From NCBI GenBank assembly GCA_963711035.1, contig CAVQCN010000002.1, positions 1-64,000 on the forward strand: a stretch of DNA of 64,000 bases. The letters are read 5' to 3'. Position 1 is the first letter of the stretch. The number at the start of each line of letters is the position of its first letter. The DNA comes from WHTK01 sp963711035 (lineage in GTDB: Bacteria; Chloroflexota; Dehalococcoidia; DSTF01; WHTK01). The position numbers and the translations under genes were made by a program. This document shows, piece by piece, positions 56,604-64,000 of the stretch. The notes below the pieces were generated by a model. It was not told the DNA's origin, ran no database searches, and was given only the letters and a program-made list of their open reading frames with translations.

Positions 56604-58178
56604 CTACGTCGTTGCCGCCGGTTTTGCCTCGGTGCCTGCGCCGTTCTGAGCCGGCGTCTCGCTGGACGCGACCGGCGTGACCTGGCGCCGCTCCAGACGC
56701 ACCATCTCGCGCAGGCCGTCCACGTCGATCTTTGGCATCTCGATGTCGATGGCGCGAAGGACGCCGTTGGCCAGCCGGTTGTAGTCGGGGAAGCGGGCGC
56801 GCGCCTGGCCGCGCCAGGCCGGGATGCCCCCGTTGCAGTGCAGCTCGAAGGCCGCCTCGCGGGCGTCGAGGGCGGAGCCGATGTGGTCCCACGCCAGGTT
56901 CAGCAAGGCCATGCGTTGCTCCGCCGTGTAGCCGCCGCCGCCGAACGACTCCTCGATACCATCCTTCATCATCGGGTTCTCCAGGTCCATGTCGGACGGC
57001 GCAACGACCATCGATGAGCCGGGCAGGATGCGCAGAATCTCGTTGAGGCGTTGACGGGCCTGCAGCATCTTGATACTGCCCGACGCAACGTGAATGTAGT
57101 TCGGCGCCGGCTTGCCCAGGATGGACGAGGTGTCCGGGTCGAGCTCAGCTGCGGTCAGGGCGCTGCGCACCGTCTGCAGCTCGACGATCATGTCGTTCAG
57201 ATATTCGAGGGTGGGGGCGTTCTGGCGCAGGCCCATGGCGTCGGTCAGGGCCAGCGCCAGGCCGAGGGTGAACTCGCCCTTCGTGTACCAGCAGTAGAGT
57301 TGGTGCCAGAGCAGCCAGGTCGTGCGGTCGCGGCGGAAGATTTGCGGCGTGCCTTCCTCAGCCGGCGCGGGTTCGACCAGGAAGATCCTTTCCCAGGGCA
57401 CGAACACGTTGTCGAACCACATCTGCGCGTCGAGCTCGTCGAAGCGGCTGCTCATCGGCGCCATGAACCGGTTCGTGGGTCGAGCCGCGATCTTGCGTGA
57501 GAGCAGCGTCACCCCGGGTGAATTGACTGCGACGGCGAAGCTGGCGCGGTTGCCCTGGTAGACGACCCCGCAGCCCGTGCCGACGTAGACGTCGTCCAGG
57601 AAGGGCGACCCGGTGTGCATGCCGATCTTGCCCTGCAGGACGAGGCCGTCGTCGCGCTCCTCGACGATCCGCAGAGCCGCGCGGTCTTCCGGGTTTTCGC
57701 GGAAGCGATAGCCGATCGTAGCGCCGCCGAAGGCCAGCGTAATGAAGTGGCCCTCACGCTCGATCAGCTCACGGTAGGCAGTCACGTCGTCGATCTGCTT
57801 CTGCGAGTGGTTCATGCGATAGACCGAGTCCATGATCCCCAGGGCGATGAGGTTGCCGTACGCAGGGTCGTGCGTCATGTTGCCGCCGGTGTAGAACACG
57901 GTTTCATCGAAGGCCTTGCCCATGCGGTGCAGGTCCTCCGCCGTCTGCGGGATCATCATCTGCACTGGCTTGCGGTTACCGTCGGCGTCCGGAGGAGTGA
58001 AGAGGACGTCTTCCCATTCCGGGTCCCGATTGGCGTGGCGGTCGTACCAGTCGACGTACTCCTGCACCATGTCCTTCGTAGCAGGGTGTGTGTTCAGGTC
58101 ATCGACAAAGCCCTCGCCGGCGATGTAGACCTTGCGCCCGTCGCGCAGCACCTCGCGGTACTCAGCCCCTGTTCGCAT
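56604..58178 (-). CDS. HpaB-type flavin-dependent monooxygenase (paralogue)
   Basis: 524 residues from ATG 58178 (MRTGAEYREVLRDGRKV). RMGKAFDETVFYTGGNMTHDP, GHFITLAFGGATIGYRF and ERDDGLVLQGKIGMHTGSPF match the 47734 enzyme closely, so the two are paralogues in one island on opposite strands. It lacks a reductase partner nearby. A possible operator related to that of the first gene lies about 95 bases upstream. The two enzymes may take different phenols. Confidence 0.92.
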   Translation of the reverse strand: MRTGAEYREVLRDGRKVYIAGEGFVDDLNTHPATKDMVQEYVDWYDRHANRDPEWEDVLFTPPDADGNRKPVQMMIPQTAEDLHRMGKAFDETVFYTGGNMTHDPAYGNLIALGIMDSVYRMNHSQKQIDDVTAYRELIEREGHFITLAFGGATIGYRFRENPEDRAALRIVEERDDGLVLQGKIGMHTGSPFLDDVYVGTGCGVVYQGNRASFAVAVNSPGVTLLSRKIAARPTNRFMAPMSSRFDELDAQMWFDNVFVPWERIFLVEPAPAEEGTPQIFRRDRTTWLLWHQLYCWYTKGEFTLGLALALTDAMGLRQNAPTLEYLNDMIVELQTVRSALTAAELDPDTSSILGKPAPNYIHVASGSIKMLQARQRLNEILRILPGSSMVVAPSDMDLENPMMKDGIEESFGGGGYTAEQRMALLNLAWDHIGSALDAREAAFELHCNGGIPAWRGQARARFPDYNRLANGVLRAIDIEMPKIDVDGLREMVRLERRQVTPVASSETPAQNGAGTEAKPAATT

Positions 58179-58273
58179 ATTCCTCTGCCCCTCTCCGGCG
58201 TCTGCCCGCGCCGATGCCTGTATCCGAGTTCGGTGGCACTGCCGGGGCACTTGGCCCGCAGCCGCTCCGCCAG

Positions 58274-58287
58274 CAACAGTTGTTATG
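58274..58287. promoter_or_regulatory. Operator-like sequence related to the TetR site
   Basis: CAACAGTTGTTATG resembles half of GATAACAGGTGTTATC at 47694-47709, about 95 bases ahead of the second HpaB-type start. The match is imperfect. Confidence 0.25.
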
Positions 58288-58365
58288 TGACGGCAAGGAT
58301 AGGCAATGAGTGAACATCTTGCAACGCCAAAGATGGTTCACAGTTCGGCCGAATGGGGCGGCAGC

Positions 58366-58379
58366 CTGCCGTTCGGCAG
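58366..58379. promoter_or_regulatory. Palindrome CTGCCG-TT-CGGCAG
   Basis: Exact reverse complement of the palindrome at 54293-54306, here 42 bases before the DUF389 start. Confidence 0.25.
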
Positions 58380-58420
58380 ATGCCTTCCGCGCCCAATTCG
58401 CCGATACTCATTGCTGAACG

Positions 58421-59536
58421 ATGTCATCGAATGGCGCGGCGCTCACCCCTGGCGAACTGAGAAGGCAACTGGTGGATGAGATCCGCTCCTCCTCCAGCCC
58501 TAACCTCCAGTACTACCTGTTCGTCTGCCTTTCCTGCGTCATCGCGACTGGAGGCTTGATCATCAGCTCGCCCGCCGTGGTGATCGGCGGCATGCTCGTT
58601 GCGCCCCTGGTGCCGCCGTTGCTGGCGATGTCTCTCGTGTCGCTGGGCGAGCACCGCTCGCTCCTGGTGCGCTCTGGCGTTTCCATCGTCACCGCGATCG
58701 TGCTGTCCGTGGCGCTCGCGGCCCTACTGGCCTGGCTCGCCCGTATCAGTCCATTCAACGTCCTGATCACGGTGCCTGCTGAAGTCGAGGCCCGGAGCCA
58801 TCCCAACCCCTTCGATCTCGGTATCGCCTTCGCGGGCGGCCTGGCCGGCTCCTACGCCTATGGGCGCCTGCCTCTCGCCACGATGATCGCCGGCGTGGCG
58901 ATTGCGACTGCCCTGATGCCGCCGCTGTGCGTGATCGGCATCGGTATCGCCATCGGCAAGCACTACGTCTGGAGCGGTGCGATGCTGCTCTTCCTCGCCA
59001 ACCTGGTGGCGATCGTGGCGGCGTCGACGATCGTCTTCGCGACACGGGGCTTCCGGCCGCGTGCCACCGCCCTGACCGCGCTGGAGATATCCCTCACCTG
59101 GGCGTTCCTGGTCGGGATCACGCTGCTGCTGGCGGCCGCAACGGCGCGATCTGTCTCGTCCTCGCGCGAGGCGGACAACATCCGGTCCGCGACCACATCG
59201 GCCGTGACCGCCCATCTACCGGACGCCAAGGTGGTCGACGTCACCGACCGGAAGTCGGGCGACACATTGAACATCCAGGTGACGATCCAGGCGCCGAACA
59301 ACGTCACCATTGACGATGCGTTGGCAATTCAGGAGGACATTGCGGCGAAGCTCAACCGCAAGACCGCCGTCGTCGTTGTCGCCATCCCCGCCGTCATCCT
59401 CGACCCGCTGACGCCACCGACGTCGACGCCGGAACCAACCGAAACGCCATCGCCTACCCCTTCGCCGACGCCGAGTCCGACACCGACCCTCACTCCTACC
59501 GAGATGCCCACCTCGACGCCTGCACTTGGCGCTTAA
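58421..59536 (+). CDS. DUF389 family membrane protein with Pro/Thr-rich tail
   Basis: 371 residues. The N-terminal part has the DUF389 signature LIISSPAVVIGGMLVAPLVPPLLAM with about eight hydrophobic segments in all. After a soluble domain from about residue 245, the C-terminus is a low-complexity Pro/Thr/Ser stretch (about residues 330-368) built from short PT and PSPT units. This is unusual for the family. The function is unknown. Confidence 0.88.
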   Translation: MSSNGAALTPGELRRQLVDEIRSSSSPNLQYYLFVCLSCVIATGGLIISSPAVVIGGMLVAPLVPPLLAMSLVSLGEHRSLLVRSGVSIVTAIVLSVALAALLAWLARISPFNVLITVPAEVEARSHPNPFDLGIAFAGGLAGSYAYGRLPLATMIAGVAIATALMPPLCVIGIGIAIGKHYVWSGAMLLFLANLVAIVAASTIVFATRGFRPRATALTALEISLTWAFLVGITLLLAAATARSVSSSREADNIRSATTSAVTAHLPDAKVVDVTDRKSGDTLNIQVTIQAPNNVTIDDALAIQEDIAAKLNRKTAVVVVAIPAVILDPLTPPTSTPEPTETPSPTPSPTPSPTPTLTPTEMPTSTPALGA

Positions 59537-59634
59537 CAGTTTCTTTGTACTCCGGCCGCTTCCCCGGCGGCACCGCCGACGATCTCATCTCAGACGCGCC
59601 AACGCGAAGATGACAAGAGGAAGGTTTGGCGGCC

Positions 59635-61207
59635 ATGACGAACGAACTGCAGACGGCGCCCGATGAGCAGGCGCAAGCGCCGGACCGGCATCTCACGCGT
59701 CGGGCCTTGATCGGCGGCGGCTTCGCACTAGGTGCCGTCGCTGCCGCCTACGCGGCCTTCGGCGACCAGCTCGGGGCCTCGACTGGGGGCAGCGGCGCGG
59801 CGGCAGTCGCGACCGAGGCGGTGGATCCCACCGCCCTGCAGCAAGAGAGCGTGCGTATCAGCCATCTGCTGCGACGCGCCGGCTTCGGCGCGACGCGCGA
59901 GGAGTACGACCGCTACCAGTCGATGGGCCTCGACGCCACACTGGACGAAATCTTCAACTACGGCGCCATCGACGACAGCGCGGCCGTGCAGCTGGCGAAC
60001 CAGTATCCCCATTGAGGCGCAGGATCGCGCCACGCCGCCGCTATGGTGGCTGGTGCGCATGGCCAACACGACGCGGCCGTTGCAGGAGAAGATGACGCTC
60101 TTCTGGCACGGCCTGCTCACCAGTCAGCTCACGCAGGTCAAAGACCCGACGGCGATGGTGGCGCAGAACGAGCTCTACCGCGAGCACGCCATGGACGCCT
60201 TCCCGGACATCCTCAAGAGCGTGACGCAGGACCCGGCGATGATGGTCTACCTCAACATCGACGGCAGCAACAAGCAGGCGCCGAACGAGAACTACGCCCG
60301 CGAGCTCATGGAGCTGTTTTCGTTGGGCGTTGGCAACTACACGGAGCAGGACGTGCGTGAGGGCGCCCGCGCCTTCACGGGATGGCGGGTGCCGCGCCAG
60401 CGTGTCGACGACGTCGCGTACACGCTGCAGCAGCCGGTCTATCTGGCGCGCCGCTTCGATGACGGCTACAAGACGTTCCTCGGCGAGTCGGGCTACTTCG
60501 GCGCCGACGACGTGATCGACATCATCGTCAAGCAGCCGGCGTCGGCGCAGTTCATCGTCCGCAAGCTGTTCTCGTTCTTTGTGTTCCCCGGCCCGAGCGA
60601 TGACGACATCGCGCCCTTCGTCGAGATCTACCAGAACGGCGGCCAGCAGATTGGCCCCGTCGTCGAGGCGATGCTGCGCTCGGACGTCTTCTACTCGCCG
60701 CAGGCCTACCGCGCCATCATCAAGAGCCCGACCGAGTACGCCGTCGGTGCGATCAAGGCGCTCGGCCTGCAAACCGACCTTCCGCAGCTCTCGCTGGCGC
60801 AGGGGCGCGCGGCCGTTGCCGTTCTGACCTCGATGGGTCAGGTGCTGTTCGAGCCGCCTAACGTGGCCGGCTGGCCGGGCGGCACGACGTGGCTCAACAG
60901 CGCGACCATGTTCGGCCGTCTCAACTTCCTCAACCTGGTCACGGGGGGCGGCGCCGCCGGATTGCTGCCGGGGCCGCGCGCCGCGAACCGAGATCTGCTA
61001 CCCGATCCGCCCGCGTTTGCTCAGCTGCAGACCGCCGGCCAGGCGCTCGACTACTTCCTGCCGCTCGTCCTGGACGGCAACGTGTCCGACGACGCCCGCC
61101 AGGTGCTGCTCGACTACGCCGGCGGCGCCGACGCGCCTCTCGATGCCGACGTAATGAGGGGCCTCATCTATCTGGTGCTCGGTTCGCCCCAGTTCCATCT
61201 CGCTTGA
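59635..61207 (+). CDS. Secreted DUF1800 protein (one-base frameshift)
   Basis: About 523 residues from ATG 59635 once an extra C in CCCC (60007-60010) is dropped. The N-terminus has twin arginine LTRRALIGGGF, so Tat export is likely. HLLRRAGFGATREEYD, MTLFWHGLLTSQ, NENYARELMELFSLGVGNYTEQDVREGARAFTGWR (split here as short motifs NYARELMELFSLG and VREGARAFTGW) and FEPPNVAGWPGG are DUF1800 marks. Left uncorrected the frame stops at TGA 60014, which is not a selenocysteine site because the next frame continues perfectly. It is followed by its usual partner DUF1501. Confidence 0.87.
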
Positions 61208-61218
61208 GGAGCCGAATC

Positions 61219-62466
61219 ATGATTTCCCGACGCAACTTCCTGAAAGAAAGCCTCGCGGTCGTCTCGTACGGCCTGGCGGTGCCGTCCATCTTCTCCCGCG
61301 CCGTCGTCGCGGCAGCGGAGGAGAACTACGATGTGTCCGTCTCGGGCAAAACGCTCGTCGTGGTCCAGTTAGCCGGCGGCTACGACGGACTGAACGTCGT
61401 CGTGCCGTACGGCGACCCGCAGTACCGTGACCTGCGCCCCACGCTGGGCGTGGCCGAATCCGACCTGCTGACGCTGGACGGCGACGTGGCGCTGCCTGCA
61501 TCCATGAGCGCATTCAAAGGCCTGTACGACGCCGGCAAAGTCGCCGTCGTGCAGGGCGTGGGCTACCCGAACCCCAACTACTCGCACTTCAAGGCGATGG
61601 ACATCTGGCAGACGGCCGACCTCGACGGGCAGGCGCAGGACGGCTGGCTGGGCCGCTACTTCGACGGCCTGGTCGACGGTGGTGGCCACCCGCTGGCCGG
61701 CATGGCCGTGGGCCGCAGCCTGCCGACGGCGTTCAACTCAACTTCGTCCAGCATTCCAGCGGTGCAGAGCGTAGACACCTTCAGCCTGCAGCCGGCCCAG
61801 GGCGACCCGCGCGCCGATCAGCGCCAGGCAAGCCTGCTGAAGCTTTACGACGTCTATCAGCCCGCCGCCAGTCCCTTCGCCGCTCTGCTGGACACGACGC
61901 TAGGTTCGGCGATGCAGGCGTCGACCGAGCTGAGCAGCGTGGATGCGGCCTACAAGCCGGCGGTGGACTACCCACAGAGCTCGCTGGCCAGCGGGCTGCA
62001 ACTACTCGCCGAGATGATCAACTCGGGCGAAGACCAGTCGCCGGTGCGGGTCGGCCACGTCATGCTGGGCGGCTTCGACACGCACGCGCAGCAGGATCAG
62101 CGCCTCGATCCGCTGCTCACCGACGTCAGCGAAGCGCTGCTGGCCTTCGTGCAGGACGTGGAGGCGCACGGCCGCGGCGACGACGTGCTGACGATGGTGT
62201 GGACCGAGTTCGGCCGCCGTCCCGAGCAGAACGCGCAGGACGGCACCGATCACGGCTCGGCCGTGCCCATGTTCCTCGTCGGTGACGCGGTGAAGGGCGG
62301 CCTTTACGGCGACATGCCCAGCCTCACGGACCTGGACGACGGCAACCTGCGCTTCACAACGGACTTCCGCTCCATGTACGCCACGGTGCTGGAGCAGTGG
62401 CTGCAGGCGCCGTCGAAGGACATCCTCGGCGGCAGCTTCGACCAGCTCGACTTCCTCAATGTCTGA
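61219..62466 (+). CDS. Secreted DUF1501 protein
   Basis: 415 residues from ATG 61219, with GAGGAG upstream, 11 bases after the DUF1800 stop. The Tat motif is SRRNFLKES. VVVQLAGGYDGLNVVVPYGD, PNPNYSHFKAMDIWQTA, MLGGFDTHAQQD, WTEFGRRPEQN and GTDHGSAVPMFLVG carry the alkaline-phosphatase/sulfatase-superfamily metal residues. The DUF1800/DUF1501 pair is widespread in Planctomycetes and Chloroflexota but unexplained. Envelope processing or polymer handling is inferred. Confidence 0.92.
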   Translation: MISRRNFLKESLAVVSYGLAVPSIFSRAVVAAAEENYDVSVSGKTLVVVQLAGGYDGLNVVVPYGDPQYRDLRPTLGVAESDLLTLDGDVALPASMSAFKGLYDAGKVAVVQGVGYPNPNYSHFKAMDIWQTADLDGQAQDGWLGRYFDGLVDGGGHPLAGMAVGRSLPTAFNSTSSSIPAVQSVDTFSLQPAQGDPRADQRQASLLKLYDVYQPAASPFAALLDTTLGSAMQASTELSSVDAAYKPAVDYPQSSLASGLQLLAEMINSGEDQSPVRVGHVMLGGFDTHAQQDQRLDPLLTDVSEALLAFVQDVEAHGRGDDVLTMVWTEFGRRPEQNAQDGTDHGSAVPMFLVGDAVKGGLYGDMPSLTDLDDGNLRFTTDFRSMYATVLEQWLQAPSKDILGGSFDQLDFLNV

Positions 62467-62494
62467 CAGGCCCGATCTGGAAATTGGGTATTGC

Positions 62495-62520
62495 AGCATG
62501 TTAATGAATAACGTAGCATG
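62495..62520. promoter_or_regulatory. Candidate TetR operator
   Basis: Direct repeats of AGCATG (62495-62500 and 62515-62520) flank GTTA-ATGAA-TAAC, an inverted pair (62500-62512). The element lies 5 bases before the TetR start, a place suited to autoregulation. No binding is proven. Confidence 0.35.
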
Positions 62521-62525
62521 CTCTC

Positions 62526-63134
62526 ATGCCACGCAAGTACGACAGCTCACGCCGCGCCGAGGCCGCCCGGCAAACGCGTAACCAGATACTGGATGCGGCC
62601 GTTCGCCTGCACGGCGAGGGCATCCTCGACATCGAGTCACTGGCCAGAGAGGCCGGAGTCTCGGTCGCCACGGTGCGCAAGCACTTCCCGACGCGGGAGA
62701 TCCTGTTCGAGAACTGCACCGCACACGGCGTCCGCTTCGCGCCTCTGCCTGATATCGAGGCGATTCGAGCCATCGACGATGGGCCGCGCCGCATCGAGCG
62801 GGCAGTGCGGGAGGTCTACTCCTTCCACGAGTCCCTGCTGGGTCAGACCTGGATGTCGTACCTGCACGAGTACGAGTCGCCGGCCCTGTCCGCGACTCTG
62901 AAGCAACTGCAGGGGCTGATCGGTCAGGTCATCAATGCTGCTCTCGATCCGAATGGCCACGGCACCGCGGCCGAAGACGATCGCCGCCCCTTGCTGCTCG
63001 CAATGCTCAGCCCGCTCACCTACCGCGCCCTGCGCGTGCACGGCGGCCTCAGCCCTGCCGAGGCCATCGCCAGCACAGCAACCATGTTGCTCCGAACCGT
63101 AGGAAGCGACAGAGAGGAGGGTGTCTATCGTTAG
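62526..63134 (+). CDS. TetR-family regulator
   Basis: 202 residues. The helix-turn-helix is DIESLAREAGVSVATVRKHFP with TREILFEN next, a little atypical (VRKHF in place of the common YYHF). The C-terminal domain is helical and unassigned. It precedes the MBL-fold gene by 132 bases, a possible target. Its own operator may be the repeat at 62495-62520. Confidence 0.9.
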   Translation: MPRKYDSSRRAEAARQTRNQILDAAVRLHGEGILDIESLAREAGVSVATVRKHFPTREILFENCTAHGVRFAPLPDIEAIRAIDDGPRRIERAVREVYSFHESLLGQTWMSYLHEYESPALSATLKQLQGLIGQVINAALDPNGHGTAAEDDRRPLLLAMLSPLTYRALRVHGGLSPAEAIASTATMLLRTVGSDREEGVYR

Positions 63135-63266
63135 CGCCCTCGGATCTCGCTCCGGTCGATCTGAAATCACGTCAAACGGCTCGTTGCTGGCGGCCTGCGC
63201 TTGCAGGAGGGATTGCTGTGCCCATTTCAGCCATGCACCGGTCATAGCAAACAGGAGGTTTCCGCA

Positions 63267-64000
63267 ATGCAAAGTCCCGCTCGCGTCACTGACGACATTC
63301 ACATCCTGCCGTCCTTCGTGCCGATTCCCGGCTTCGGCGTCCTCATGGCGAACGCGTTCGTGATCAAGGCGCAGGAGCCCGTGCTGGTCGACACCGGCCT
63401 GCATGCGGACGAGGGCGCCTTCCTCGAGGCACTGAAGTCCGTGATCGACCCCGCTGAGCTGCGCTGGCTCTGGCTGACGCACCCGGACCAGGATCACGTT
63501 GGCAGCCTGCGCGCCCTGCTGGGCGTGGCGCCGCAGATCCGCCTCGTGACCACGTTCCTCGGCGTCGGCATACTGGGCCTGTTCGAGCAGGTGCCGTTGG
63601 ATCGCGTCCACCTCGTCAACCCCGGTCAGGAGCTCGACGTGGGCGACCGCAAGCTGCACGCGATCAAGCCGCCGACGTTCGACAACCCGGCCACGACCGG
63701 CTTTTACGACAGCAAGTCGCGCGCCCTGTTCAGCTCTGACTGCTTCGGGGCGTTGCTCTCCGAGCCCGCCGAAAGCGCGAACGCCATCGACAGCGCCACG
63801 CTGAAGCAGCAGATGATGCTGTGGACGGGCGTCGACTCACCCTGGCTGCACGACATCGACCAGAGCAAGCTCGGCAGCGCGCTGCAGCGCATCCGGGGGC
63901 TGGATGCGGAGTACGTGCTCAGCTCGCATCTGCCGCCGGCGCACGGCCTGATGAATGACTGCCTGGCAAACCTCGCGGCGGTGCCAGACGCGGCGCCCTT
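63267..64000 (+). CDS. MBL-fold metallo-hydrolase, ODP/flavodiiron-like (cut by window end)
   Basis: At least 244 residues from ATG 63267, preceded by AGGAGGTT, open at the window edge. VLVDTGLHADE and the metal motif WLTHPDQDHVGSL (H-x-D-x-D-H) place it in the MBL fold with the variant seen in di-iron ODP proteins such as flavodiiron NO or O2 reductases. CFGALL, SSDCF and SSHLPPAHG supply the further ligands. No flavodoxin domain is seen, but the C-terminus is missing. It may detoxify O2 or NO or hydrolyse a thioester. Confidence 0.82.
   Translation, partial: MQSPARVTDDIHILPSFVPIPGFGVLMANAFVIKAQEPVLVDTGLHADEGAFLEALKSVIDPAELRWLWLTHPDQDHVGSLRALLGVAPQIRLVTTFLGVGILGLFEQVPLDRVHLVNPGQELDVGDRKLHAIKPPTFDNPATTGFYDSKSRALFSSDCFGALLSEPAESANAIDSATLKQQMMLWTGVDSPWLHDIDQSKLGSALQRIRGLDAEYVLSSHLPPAHGLMNDCLANLAAVPDAAP

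Noticed and set aside
60000..60020. TGA inside DUF1800 as a second selenocysteine codon
   Set aside because: The continuation is in a different frame with full family likeness, so an extra C in CCCC explains it better than recoding.

Overview
This is a GC-rich, gene-dense bacterial chromosomal window of about 50 protein genes and one tRNA gene, with no rRNA, insertion sequence, prophage or CRISPR array that I can see. The gene mix points to a free-living soil or aquatic heterotroph: three F420/LLM-type flavin enzymes, two HpaB-type flavin monooxygenases, MaoC and CoA-transferase proteins, Tat-exported solute-binding lipoproteins, and DUF1800/DUF1501, DUF3500, DUF1810 and DUF2934 proteins. A Chloroflexota lineage (Dehalococcoidia/SAR202-like) fits best, with Actinomycetota second. 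This is inference from gene content; no marker gene is present.

Layout. (1) 90-14705: a two-component system (the regulator gene is frameshifted) is followed by four TTCAT/TTCAG repeats spaced exactly 11 bp apart. After these comes a tightly coupled glycan operon: DegT aminotransferase, two sugar-nucleotide SDRs, a glycosyltransferase fused to a membrane module, an MFS protein and a NodB deacetylase. A small secreted protein, an ABC exporter, a second NodB protein and a paralogue of the membrane module follow. This is the best candidate for an undescribed system. (2) 15152-28497: mixed metabolism and signalling, including tyrosine phosphatase, LLM enzyme, alcohol dehydrogenase, PAS-GGDEF cyclase, cupin, esterase, MFS carrier, FAH-family enzyme, malate synthase, histidine phosphatase and a TauD-like dioxygenase. 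(3) 28624-35252: a Tat-lipoprotein solute-binding protein, then a complete selenocysteine locus: tRNA-Sec, selB (frameshifted), selD (itself a selenoprotein with UGA at codon 17) and selA. (4) 35323-46016: lipoproteins, CoA-transferase, a second copy of the solute-binding protein, a GH63-like hydrolase, an LLM enzyme, an alpha/beta hydrolase and a stress protein. (5) 46027-58178: a catabolic island with a TetR gene divergent from an HpaB-type monooxygenase, a VOC dioxygenase, PHP and MaoC proteins, a duplicated EthD-like protein, an AAA+ ATPase, DUF3500, a hydrolase and a second HpaB enzyme. (6) 58421-64000: DUF389 membrane protein, secreted DUF1800/DUF1501 pair, TetR regulator and an MBL-fold enzyme cut by the window end.

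Six otherwise intact genes each carry one apparent extra base: the response regulator, selB, a lipoprotein, an alpha/beta hydrolase, the EthD-like protein and DUF1800. Several lie in short homopolymers. All six have the same direction, which looks more like residual sequencing or assembly error than decay, so I annotate these as genes and mark the shift.
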